Shown piece after piece: positions 1-6,476 of a DNA stretch of 18,282 nt. Within the stretch, counting starts at the first letter, position 1. The number at the start of each line of letters is the position of its first letter. Both the position numbers and the translations under genes were made by a program. A model generated the notes under the pieces. It worked only from the letters and a program-made list of their open reading frames with translations. It made no database searches and was not told the origin of the DNA. Origin of the DNA: Bacteroidetes bacterium UBA5543 (lineage in GTDB: Bacteria; Bacteroidota; Bacteroidia; Chitinophagales; Chitinophagaceae); contig DINJ01000180.1 of the NCBI GenBank assembly GCA_002423665.1, positions 33,239 through 51,520 on the forward strand, written 5' to 3'.

Positions 1-799
1 CCGAGCCATTGTCAATATAGCTGGTACTTAGTAAAATGCGATTGCTACCATCGTACAGGAATTCTATTTTGTAAGATCGCTCCCAACCTGATTGCCCCAT
101 ATAGTAGATATTGAAGCTGTCGAGATAGCCACTACCGTTGTAGAAATAGTCCTCTTTATAAAAGTCCAGACCTAACGGGATATAAATAGCACTATCCTTG
201 ATGATCCGGTTCTGGCCATCATAGATATAATGATGCTTTAGCTTGTCCGTATATGCTGTGCTGCCAGCCGAATCCTTTTCAATGACTGTCGCACGTTTCC
301 CATTACTACCAGTAGTCACAGTCCTTTCATACGTTCCATCGTCATCCTGATGGATGGCATGGGTCAGGTTTCCGTTACCGTCATAGCTATTTATCACTTT
401 GTTTAACAGGACAAGGTTTACACCATTATCCTGATAGCTATAGCTGGTGTCGGATTGGATATATTGGACAGCAAGAGGCTTTTTAGCATCAAAATACTCT
501 ATCCGGTATTGTGTGTTGCTGAAATAGCTGTTTTCGTTTGGATGCGTTGAACCTTTAAAATTACGGTACACATGCCGCGTACTATCCGTGATTAATGACC
601 CTTCATACCTGCTTTGTCCAATCAGGCGTTTTGCCGTAGCAGTTGTTTTGTATCGTGCATCTGGCTCCATTTGTTTAGCTAAAACGACTTGTGTCATTTT
701 GTGCAAATCTGTATAACTATATGTTCTATTGTACGCGCTTTGCGCTTGTGTCGTATGTGCTACCAACACGAAAGCACAGATTAATAATACCTGCTTCAT
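1..799 (-). CDS. Secreted YD-repeat-like protein, partial (C-terminus beyond left edge)
   Basis: The reading frame opens at an ATG (797-799, minus strand) and stays open for 266 codons to the window edge, so the C-terminus is missing. The first 20 residues (MKQVLLICAFVLVAHTTQAQ) form a typical Sec signal peptide ending in a QAQ cleavage site. The mature part has recurring tyrosine-rich segments of the type YDGxNRI or YNGSGYL about every 35-45 residues (YDGQNRI, YNGSGYL, YDGSNRI). These resemble degenerate RHS/YD repeats, which fold as beta-strands in surface or secreted proteins. It lies 26 bp after the lipoprotein gene on the same strand and is probably co-transcribed with it. In Bacteroidota such proteins often end in a type IX sorting domain, but that part would be off the edge. 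The function is unknown; the frame is solid, the family name is tentative. Confidence 0.8.
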   Translation of the reverse strand, partial: MKQVLLICAFVLVAHTTQAQSAYNRTYSYTDLHKMTQVVLAKQMEPDARYKTTATAKRLIGQSRYEGSLITDSTRHVYRNFKGSTHPNENSYFSNTQYRIEYFDAKKPLAVQYIQSDTSYSYQDNGVNLVLLNKVINSYDGNGNLTHAIHQDDDGTYERTVTTGSNGKRATVIEKDSAGSTAYTDKLKHHYIYDGQNRIIKDSAIYIPLGLDFYKEDYFYNGSGYLDSFNIYYMGQSGWERSYKIEFLYDGSNRILLSTSYIDNGS

Positions 800-825
800 A
801 AATATTGTTATTTTCAATTGTTAAG

Positions 826-1317
826 TTATTTGCGTTTGTAGTAGAATGTTTTCTTTGTGGATTCACTAAACCACCAATAATTGGTGGCATAGACAGCGAA
901 ATGATTGTTGTCAATTTTGCGGAAAATGCCGTCAGAATTTAGCTGGCTCGGTCCATGCTTGTAATTAAAGAATGTATCACTCTCTATTGACCAATTTTGC
1001 ACGCCATAAGGGCCACCACCACTACCACAGGTATCTTTCCCCTCGTCCATATAATAGGTCTTGTCGGCACTGAATATATAGGTGTCATCCTGCCCACAGG
1101 GATAGGGAATACCGTCTTTGACATCTACCAAGTCAGACCCTTTGAAGTTACTGTCAACTATCCTTTCAAGAACCCATGAGCCGACAATCATTTTTTCATT
1201 GTCATTCAGGGTAATGCCCGGGTCTGGATCATTATTACCTGGGTTTGTGTTGCTGTTCTTTTTGGAACAGGAAAGCAGCATTAATGCCGCAATTGCGCAT
1301 AGTGCAATTTGTTTCAT
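826..1317 (-). CDS. Small lipoprotein, lipocalin-like
   Basis: A 163-aa protein that starts with a lipoprotein signal peptide: a charged start, a hydrophobic run and the lipobox LLSC with Cys17 as the lipidated residue. A Ser/Asn/Pro-rich linker follows (residues 18-35). The rest carries a pattern common in Bacteroidetes lipocalin-like lipoproteins: IVGSWVLERIVD near residue 45, a YIFSADKTYYM strand near 80, and a C-terminal strand KKTFYYKRK. Those proteins are anchored in the outer membrane and are mostly of unknown ligand. It is the first gene of a two-gene minus-strand unit with the YD-like protein. Its 5' region holds the structured element at 1358-1486, which could be its leader. The lipobox is seen directly; the lipocalin-like fold is inferred from the pattern only. 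Confidence 0.8.
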   Translation of the reverse strand: MKQIALCAIAALMLLSCSKKNSNTNPGNNDPDPGITLNDNEKMIVGSWVLERIVDSNFKGSDLVDVKDGIPYPCGQDDTYIFSADKTYYMDEGKDTCGSGGGPYGVQNWSIESDTFFNYKHGPSQLNSDGIFRKIDNNHFAVYATNYWWFSESTKKTFYYKRK

Positions 1318-1357
1318 AAAATTTGATTTTTAAATGTGACTGGCAGGAAATAAAAGA

Positions 1358-1486
1358 GGCGTGGTAACTTAAACACCCCTACTCAGGCACTTGCGATGCC
1401 TCCTTGGAAATGAATAAGCCCACGCCGTATCGGCGCGTCTTACATCATTTTTTCCAAGGATTGAAATTTCGCAAGTTTCGAGTAGG
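1358..1486 (-). ncRNA. Candidate structured RNA or leader with two possible pseudoknots
   Basis: On the plus strand these segments are exact complements: CCTACTC (1378-1384) with GAGTAGG (1480-1486); CTTGCGA (1390-1396) with TCGCAAG (1469-1475); CCTTGGAAA (1402-1410) with TTTCCAAGG (1451-1459), extended by AATGA/TCATT and TAAG/CTTA. At the tip is CGCCG-TAT-CGGCG. In addition AGGCA (1385-1389) and TGCCT (1397-1401) flank CTTGCGA, so that 7-mer can be a hairpin loop pairing with the distant TCGCAAG. GGCGTGG (1358-1364) complements CCACGCC (1420-1426) in the apical region, a second long-range contact. I place it on the minus strand because the lipoprotein start codon lies about 41 nt downstream and the last helix strand is followed there by a U-rich stretch (TCTTTTATTT). 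The structure is seen; transcription and strand are inferred. I do not recognise a known RNA family. Confidence 0.45.
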
Positions 1487-1640
1487 AAAAAAGCTGTAGA
1501 CAGCTATATATGTTTATGTAGTCACACTTAAATTATCTCATGCACAAAATTTGATTAGATACAAATGTACAAATTATTACTTTCGTTTAATTCGTTAAAT
1601 ACCATTTTGAGTCTACAGACCTCAATGATAATTAGATTAT
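1487..1640. other. AT-rich divergent intergenic stretch
   Basis: No gene is seen here. It holds a short hairpin, AGCTG-TAGA-CAGCT (1492-1505). Read on the minus strand this hairpin is followed by six T, like a weak terminator just before the structured element. No convincing TAnnTTTG promoter box was found for either flanking gene; TACTTTCG at 1578-1585 is one mismatch away. Confidence 0.5.
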
Positions 1641-2510
1641 ATGGAACTGGCTGATTTTAAGGAAAGAGCACAGGCACTATCTGAAAGCGACATTACACAA
1701 GCCGAGTTGGAGGAACTTATTGGTGTATATTTCAGTCATAAGCCAATCCCATATTATCATATAGAACCTGGGCGGTTTGTCGCTAGGGGGAGGTACAACA
1801 AGAACGGGGAAATCTTCCACAACAAATCTCAACTTTCATATAACAGTAAAATATCGGAGGTGCTACCTGGTAGAGCTAACTATGCTCACCAACCTAAGTT
1901 CTACGCAGCTATTTCGCACGACACGGAATATTCTGATACTGTTTCAACTGTTATAATGGAAGTTGCCCATAACCATATCCATGACCTTAGAGCTAACAGG
2001 GAGTATTTTACACTAAGTAGATGGCGCGTAAAAAAAGAGTTAGTAGTGGTCGTTCTGCCTTTTTCAAAATCAATTGCCAATAGAAATCCCAATATGGTTG
2101 CGATGAGGGAGTATTATAATGATTACCTTGTTAAGCAGTTCGGTAATCATCCTGCAAACCAGTACTTTCTTGATAGTCTTGAATATATCTCAGACCTTTA
2201 CTGCCAATACGAAAACAAAACAGGATGCTATCGTATTTGTGCAGCATTTTATAATGCACTTTTAAAAATTTGCCGAAATATGAGTCATGACATAGATGGA
2301 CTCGTTTATCCAAGTGCTAACACATTCGCAGCGGGAATTAACATCGTATTGAATGCAAAATCAGTTGACGAAAAACTTGAATTAGATTGGATTCAAATGA
2401 TTGCTATGCAACGTAACCCAGCAGACGAATGCGATATATTCTTTTCTCATGCAAGTGATGAGCAGGTTCCGGACAAAAATGGGAACTTTTATTTTAAGAA
2501 GATTGTATAG
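1641..2510 (+). CDS. RES-domain-like protein
   Basis: A 289-aa protein. It shows the ordered signature the RES family is named for: Arg in LPGRANY (R78) before FYAAIS, Glu in VIMEV (E107), and Ser in GLVYPSAN (S225) before the hydrophobic strand GINIVL. Classical RES proteins are about 150-200-aa toxins that degrade NAD+ and pair with an Xre/ParS-type antitoxin. This one is longer, with an N-terminal extension of about 40 residues and a helical insert (about 125-190), and no antitoxin gene is adjacent. So it may be an antitoxin-independent form, for example a phage-triggered NAD+-depleting effector, or a RES-fold protein with another role. It stands alone and converges with the membrane protein gene 32 bp downstream. 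The start is the first ATG after an AT-rich region. The residue pattern is seen; the family call rests on motif resemblance. Confidence 0.55.
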   Translation: MELADFKERAQALSESDITQAELEELIGVYFSHKPIPYYHIEPGRFVARGRYNKNGEIFHNKSQLSYNSKISEVLPGRANYAHQPKFYAAISHDTEYSDTVSTVIMEVAHNHIHDLRANREYFTLSRWRVKKELVVVVLPFSKSIANRNPNMVAMREYYNDYLVKQFGNHPANQYFLDSLEYISDLYCQYENKTGCYRICAAFYNALLKICRNMSHDIDGLVYPSANTFAAGINIVLNAKSVDEKLELDWIQMIAMQRNPADECDIFFSHASDEQVPDKNGNFYFKKIV

Positions 2511-2542
2511 AGCGATTGGCTTGACTTTTACACACCAATAAA

Positions 2543-3082
2543 TCAATCTTTGCTTTCAATATGAATAAAACTATTGCTAATAATAAAATCAATAATAAGA
2601 AGTACCATAAGCAAAAGTAATAATACCAGTTTACCCCAGAATTGCAAGTCATCCCTGAAGCCTTGGATTGACCAAAGGACAGTTACATAAGCAGCGTTCA
2701 TGACTATCCAATAGTATTGTTCTTTTGTAGCGCCTGCACGAAGCCCATCCGCAATAATCCATGATGTTGATACACTTAAAGACAGACCTAAAAGAAACAA
2801 AGAAACAAGGCTGTCAGTTTGATAGATTAAATACCCGCTTAATGCCCATATCAACCATGAGATAATCGCCAAACAAAAACCAACTTTAAAATTTTTAGAC
2901 TTGTAGTCTGCATCTCGAAAATAAGCATAGTCGTCCATGAAAGTTTTCAGACGTAATGCTATATAGAATAGCGCAAATAGAAGTGTACAAAAGTCAATGT
3001 TATTCTCAGGAAATTTCGTAAGCCCGATAAGCAAGGCTGAGACGATAACTATAAGAAACGAGTTATTGATGTGCCTGACCAT
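2543..3082 (-). CDS. Multi-pass membrane protein of unknown function
   Basis: About 179 aa from the ATG at 3080-3082; an upstream in-frame ATG at 3122-3124 would add 14 residues. I prefer the shorter form because it begins with a short basic stretch (MVRHINN) directly before the first hydrophobic helix. About five or six membrane helices are visible: two near the N-terminus (SFLIVIVSALLIGL and a run after NNIDF), two in the middle around ISWLIWALSGYLIY and LFLLGLSLSVSTSWII, one at WIVMNAAYVTVLW, and a very hydrophobic one near the C-terminus (KLVLLLLLMVLLIIDFII). A polar loop, DDYAYFRDADYKSKN, separates the second and third. No enzyme motif is seen. It lies alone on the minus strand between cargo genes. 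A small helix-rich membrane protein in a defence island could be an effector, but nothing in the sequence proves that. Confidence 0.65.
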   Translation of the reverse strand: MVRHINNSFLIVIVSALLIGLTKFPENNIDFCTLLFALFYIALRLKTFMDDYAYFRDADYKSKNFKVGFCLAIISWLIWALSGYLIYQTDSLVSLFLLGLSLSVSTSWIIADGLRAGATKEQYYWIVMNAAYVTVLWSIQGFRDDLQFWGKLVLLLLLMVLLIIDFIISNSFIHIESKD

Positions 3083-3192
3083 AGTTTGAAATAACACTGT
3101 GACACCTCTGACGTAATGACACATATAAATTTATACACTTTTATCCTGTTTTCAATCATTAACTGCCAATGTTTAATAACTATTAATACTAA

Positions 3193-3210
3193 TACCGTCA
3201 AAAAACGGTA
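3193..3210. repeat. Palindrome TACCGT-CAAAAA-ACGGTA (copy 1)
   Basis: An inverted repeat with 6-bp arms, 56 bp before the start of the next plus-strand gene and in the divergent gap to the membrane protein. It is nearly identical to the palindrome at 7564-7581, and the shared block extends to AATACCGTCAAAA-ACGGTA on both sides. It is a candidate operator or module-border repeat. Confidence 0.6.
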
Positions 3211-3265
3211 TTGCTGGGGTGTCTTAATAAACATAACTTGTAATAAGGATTCAAAAAAAACAAAA

Positions 3266-3688
3266 ATGGGCGATGTAAATTTTGATGCAATTAAGGGACA
3301 CGTTAGCACGCAATATGGCGACTTAACGGGAGTGATTCAGATTGATGGACATGATAATATCAGCTCTATCTATGATTTATGCAACGATTATGGTTTCAAT
3401 ACAGATGAAAAATTCATTATTGGTTTCGGCTTAGGTGAAAGCACAATACAAGGTGTTGGCGAAGATGATGAAGTATATTGTTCTGTATTGTACGTAGATG
3501 AGAATGTGTACGGTGATAACTTTGAAGCAATAGAAGCAAAAATTAAAATGGATAGAAAGCTAATACTAAAAAAGAAAGATATTCTTGTAAAATATTCTTC
3601 ACTTGGAAAGTATATAAAACGATATGAATTTGTTGTCACCTCTGAACTTACAAGAAGCGTTCAGACGATTGAGATTGAAGAAGATTAA
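3266..3688 (+). CDS. Acidic soluble protein of unknown function
   Basis: About 140 aa, starting at ATG 3266 (MGDVNFDAIKGH). The frame is open further upstream to 3116, but that part crosses the palindrome at 3193-3210 and reads as unlikely coding sequence. The ATG I chose follows a typical A-rich Bacteroidota leader. The protein has no signal peptide or membrane helix. It looks like an alternating beta/alpha fold with acidic patches (GEDDEVYCSVLYVDENVY) and a Lys-rich middle (KIKMDRKLILKKKDILVKY), ending EIEED. I do not recognise a family. It precedes the radical SAM operon by 94 bp on the same strand, and a half-copy of the TACCGTC repeat lies between them, so it may be a separate single-gene unit. 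Confidence 0.65.
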   Translation: MGDVNFDAIKGHVSTQYGDLTGVIQIDGHDNISSIYDLCNDYGFNTDEKFIIGFGLGESTIQGVGEDDEVYCSVLYVDENVYGDNFEAIEAKIKMDRKLILKKKDILVKYSSLGKYIKRYEFVVTSELTRSVQTIEIEED

Positions 3689-3719
3689 AGTTAATACCTA
3701 ATACAGTTATCAATAGTTG

Positions 3720-3729
3720 TACCGTCAAA
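3720..3729. repeat. Half-site TACCGTCAAA of the island palindrome
   Basis: Matches the left arm and spacer of the palindromes at 3193 and 7564, but the right arm has decayed (followed by TAATGG). It lies about 54 bp before the radical SAM gene, a position comparable with copy 1. Confidence 0.4.
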
Positions 3730-3782
3730 TAATGGAATATCCTGTCGCTTTTGTTTAGATATTTACGATTTGATTACAGTGA

Positions 3783-4991
3783 ATGAAAAAGCTTATAATA
3801 CTTAATCAGAGAGCACTAAGTAACATAAATCCCGCATTGTTGAATGTAATTTCGTACAGGAAGTCAGGACTTAGTTTGAATCATATTATTGGCTGCTCTT
3901 TCGATTGTGCTTATTGCGTAAGGCATTTCTTTGGCAATTACAATATGAAAGAACCGGCAATGGTTTGTTCCGACCAGGAAGCTGTTTCGTTATTAATGAG
4001 TCATAAGTTTTTCATACCCGACGTAACACCTATTCAAATCTTTAACCGGGCAACAGATCCATTTCTGAAAAAAGTAAAGCCACATCTATTTTCTGTATTA
4101 AAATACCTTGATGATAAAAAACTGAAGAATAATATATTAATCATTACGAGAGGACATGTTTCCCAAAATGATGTTGAGAAGCTTGAAGAATATAAGAACA
4201 TTAGAATTACTTTATTACTAACATATTCTGGTATAGCAGACCCAGCAATTGAGCCTGTAGCAAAGAATAACACTACTATAACCTCTATTCAAACAATTAA
4301 TGCGTATAAAAATAAGGTAAAGTTAATATTATACTGGCGCCCTATAGTCGAAGGGTGGAATGATGATAACGACAGTATAGAGAGAGCCTTAAATGCTGCT
4401 CAATATACCGATGCAATAGTGTTCACTGGATACTATCATAGACCGGAAAATGCTGATTATTTGAACAGTATTGGCATTAATACGCCCACAGAAGACTACG
4501 CCAGAAGAAAGCTCATGCCATTTAATTTGGAACAGCGTATACTCAATAAGTATCGTGCCTCCGGTTTAAATGTGCCTTTGTTTAGAAAAACCTCCTGTGG
4601 TGTATCATTTGTACAGAATTTACCAGACTATAATGGACATTGGGGGGTAAACGAGCTCTGTGATATTTGTCCAAGTGAACAGAAGAAAGTGTGTCAAAAG
4701 CACTATAAAGCTCCATCAACTGCACAATTTCAAGAACTATTGAAAAAGTATGATTATGACACTAAGTTTATTATAGACAACGGACATATTTGGACAGAGG
4801 GTTTAGGAGAAGAAAAAAGATACCATCTTCAGCATATTTTAGGCTACCAAATTTGGGATATATTGAAGCCACATTATAAAGACCAACATGGCAGATCGCC
4901 TTTTGGGCAAAATATAAATATGGAACTTGAAATGTGGTATCAGAAAGTAAAAGAGCAATTTTATAACAGTTCAAGTACAAAGAATGGATGA
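3783..4991 (+). CDS. Radical SAM protein, SPL-like
   Basis: A 402-aa protein. The motif CSFDCAYC (C38, C42, C45; CxxxCxxC) binds the [4Fe-4S] cluster that cleaves S-adenosylmethionine to make a 5'-deoxyadenosyl radical. The surrounding LNHIIGCSFDCAYCVRHFFG resembles the spore-photoproduct-lyase-like branch rather than viperins, whose core motif differs. A further Cys group, C272 and C293-x2-C296-x7-C304, may hold a second cluster or zinc. The substrate is unknown. It starts a tight operon: its stop overlaps the next start by 8 nt, followed by a DEDDh exonuclease and a P-loop nucleotide kinase. A radical enzyme beside a nuclease and a nucleotide kinase suggests nucleic-acid or nucleotide chemistry: damage reversal, or making a modified nucleotide against phage. 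The motif and family are seen; the role is inferred. Confidence 0.88.
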   Translation: MKKLIILNQRALSNINPALLNVISYRKSGLSLNHIIGCSFDCAYCVRHFFGNYNMKEPAMVCSDQEAVSLLMSHKFFIPDVTPIQIFNRATDPFLKKVKPHLFSVLKYLDDKKLKNNILIITRGHVSQNDVEKLEEYKNIRITLLLTYSGIADPAIEPVAKNNTTITSIQTINAYKNKVKLILYWRPIVEGWNDDNDSIERALNAAQYTDAIVFTGYYHRPENADYLNSIGINTPTEDYARRKLMPFNLEQRILNKYRASGLNVPLFRKTSCGVSFVQNLPDYNGHWGVNELCDICPSEQKKVCQKHYKAPSTAQFQELLKKYDYDTKFIIDNGHIWTEGLGEEKRYHLQHILGYQIWDILKPHYKDQHGRSPFGQNINMELEMWYQKVKEQFYNSSSTKNG

Positions 4992-5628
4992 AAGTGAAAT
5001 TTTAAACCAGCCCTGGCGTTCCTTAAAGTTCATAGTATTGGACCTTGAGGGCACGGGTGCGCAACATAAAGACCTTGAAGGAATTGTTGAAATTGCTGCT
5101 ATTGAAATAGCGCAACAACAAATTACCTCAAACTATTTTTATAGATTAATCAATCCTCAAATTAAGATACCACCTATAGTATCGAGAATTCATGGATTAA
5201 AAAATTCTGATTTGGAGGGTAAGCCATATATAGAAGATGTGAAAAATGATTTGTTGAGTTTTATAAACAATCAAATTCTAATCGGCCATAACGTAATAAT
5301 TGACTATCGCTTGTTAAAACTTAGGCTTCCAAATTATTCTCCAAAGTTGTTACTCGATACCAAGAAGATTTCAAAACATTTTTGGCGAGAGATGCCAAAG
5401 CATGGCTTAGATCAACTTATTGAGAGATTTGATATTGCGAACCAACTAAATGACTTACCTATTCAAAGGGGCCGTCATAGTGCGTATTATGATGCCTATG
5501 CCACAGGACTTCTTTTTTTAAAAATGATAAGTGAGAAGTTTAGTCCTAATGCTACATTAAAAGATGTACACAATATTTGTGGCATTAACTTAGAAGACAC
5601 GTCTTCAAATCAAATTTCAATGTTTTAA
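4984..5628 (+). CDS. DEDDh 3'-5' exonuclease, DnaQ-like
   Basis: A 214-aa protein with all catalytic residues of the DnaQ/epsilon-type exonuclease fold: motif I LDLEGTG (D20, E22), the typical IVEIAAIEI strand, IHGL near residue 70, motif II GHNVIID (D107), and motif III HSAYYD (H165, D170). The His at motif III places it in the DEDDh group. Such enzymes remove nucleotides from DNA or RNA 3' ends with two metal ions. There is no polymerase domain and no C-terminal polymerase-binding clamp motif that I can recognise beyond a tail ending QISMF. That ending resembles a beta-clamp-binding peptide (QxxxF-like), so clamp recruitment is possible. It overlaps the radical SAM gene by 8 nt, implying coupled translation, and lies 5 nt before the kinase gene. 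Catalytic residues are seen; the substrate is unknown. Confidence 0.9.
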   Translation: MDESEILNQPWRSLKFIVLDLEGTGAQHKDLEGIVEIAAIEIAQQQITSNYFYRLINPQIKIPPIVSRIHGLKNSDLEGKPYIEDVKNDLLSFINNQILIGHNVIIDYRLLKLRLPNYSPKLLLDTKKISKHFWREMPKHGLDQLIERFDIANQLNDLPIQRGRHSAYYDAYATGLLFLKMISEKFSPNATLKDVHNICGINLEDTSSNQISMF

Positions 5629-5633
5629 AGGTT

Positions 5634-6203
5634 ATGAAGATTGCAATTAGTGGTACACACAGTACAGGAAAGACTACATTTATAAAAAAACTAACTGACG
5701 AGTTAGAAAAGAATGGAATTAGATATATTAAAATTAGTGACCTCGCAGTTAAATGCCCGTTGCCAATATTGAAAGATCACACTGTAGAAAGTACGTTATG
5801 GATTGCATCAAAAGGCATGCTTGACGAAATTGAGGCAGAACATACAAGTCAAATTGTGATTGTTGACAGGCCAATATTAGACTGCTGGGGGTATTTTCAA
5901 GCTGTTTGTAAAGAAAAATATTCTAGTGACTATCCTAAGCTACTCGCATTAGTTTCGATGATTAAGCATTGGAGTTATACCTATGATATTATCTATCAGA
6001 CTATATTAGATAAAAGTATTCCAATTGAGAATACCAAAGAAAGAATATTAGATGAAGATTATAGAAAGCAGGTTGATATAGAAATGAAGTTGGGTTACAA
6101 GCACTTTGGTATTGAGCCATTGGAATTAACGGTATCGAATTCTGAACAACGACTTACTGAGCTTATAAGTATCATTCAAAAAAATATAAAACGTAAATAT
6201 TAA
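5634..6203 (+). CDS. NadR-like P-loop kinase (AAA_28-type)
   Basis: A 189-aa P-loop NTPase. Walker A is GTHSTGKTT (residues 7-15) right at the N-terminus, and a Walker B-like strand IVIVDRP follows (about 74-80). The order and size, with an N-terminal MKIAISGTHSTGKTT and a DRxxxD segment, match the ATPase/kinase domain of NadR and related single-domain proteins that phosphorylate small nucleosides or nucleotides. No helix-turn-helix or adenylyltransferase domain is attached. In this operon it could phosphorylate a product or precursor of the radical SAM reaction, or a nucleotide released by the exonuclease. Start ATG 5634 lies 5 nt after the exonuclease stop. It could instead act as a simple NTP-dependent regulator. 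Fold confidence is high, substrate unknown. Confidence 0.85.
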   Translation: MKIAISGTHSTGKTTFIKKLTDELEKNGIRYIKISDLAVKCPLPILKDHTVESTLWIASKGMLDEIEAEHTSQIVIVDRPILDCWGYFQAVCKEKYSSDYPKLLALVSMIKHWSYTYDIIYQTILDKSIPIENTKERILDEDYRKQVDIEMKLGYKHFGIEPLELTVSNSEQRLTELISIIQKNIKRKY

Positions 6204-6206
6204 GTC

Positions 6207-6449
6207 ATGCAAAAGTCAACTGATTATACTAACGGCGTTATTGGTGTGGTTAATCTCGCACGTAAGTTTAACAATGAAATAGGTGTATACAGCGAGCATT
6301 TTATAAATGAGAATTTCCAATTCATTGTTCGTCTGTCAAATGGCAGATTAAAAATGTCAACAGAAATAGCGCAAGATTATGAAGCTCAACCTACAAGTGT
6401 CACTGGTGACAGGGTAAAAGCCGTTGCAGATACATTTGTTGCAGGGTAA
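6207..6449 (+). CDS. Small protein of the radical SAM operon
   Basis: An 80-aa protein starting 3 nt after the kinase stop, so almost certainly part of the same transcript. No signal peptide, membrane helix or recognisable domain. It has a mixed pattern with a hydrophobic N-terminal stretch (GVIGVVNLARKF), a likely beta-hairpin (FQFIVRLSNGRLKM) and a C-terminal helix ending in VAG. It may be a partner subunit or a substrate carrier of the upstream enzymes; I do not recognise it. The next gene is on the opposite strand and converges 27 bp later, so this closes the operon. Confidence 0.6.
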   Translation: MQKSTDYTNGVIGVVNLARKFNNEIGVYSEHFINENFQFIVRLSNGRLKMSTEIAQDYEAQPTSVTGDRVKAVADTFVAG

Positions 6450-6476
6450 GTGTTATGCGCTATTGTGGATAAGCTA

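Noticed and set aside
1358..1486. HDV-like ribozyme or integron attC site
   Set aside because: The topology with a 5' strand pairing into the middle recalls HDV, but extra helices and length do not fit and the catalytic core is not recognisable. The attC core sequences (GTTRRRY/RYYYAAC) are absent.
3116..3265. N-terminal extension of the 140-aa protein
   Set aside because: The frame is open, but it overlaps a palindrome and a divergent promoter region; ATG 3266 with an A-rich leader is the better start.
3783..4991. Prokaryotic viperin
   Set aside because: The CxxxCxxC motif context (CSFDCAYC) is SPL-like, and the protein is longer with a C-terminal Cys group; the viperin-specific core is not seen.
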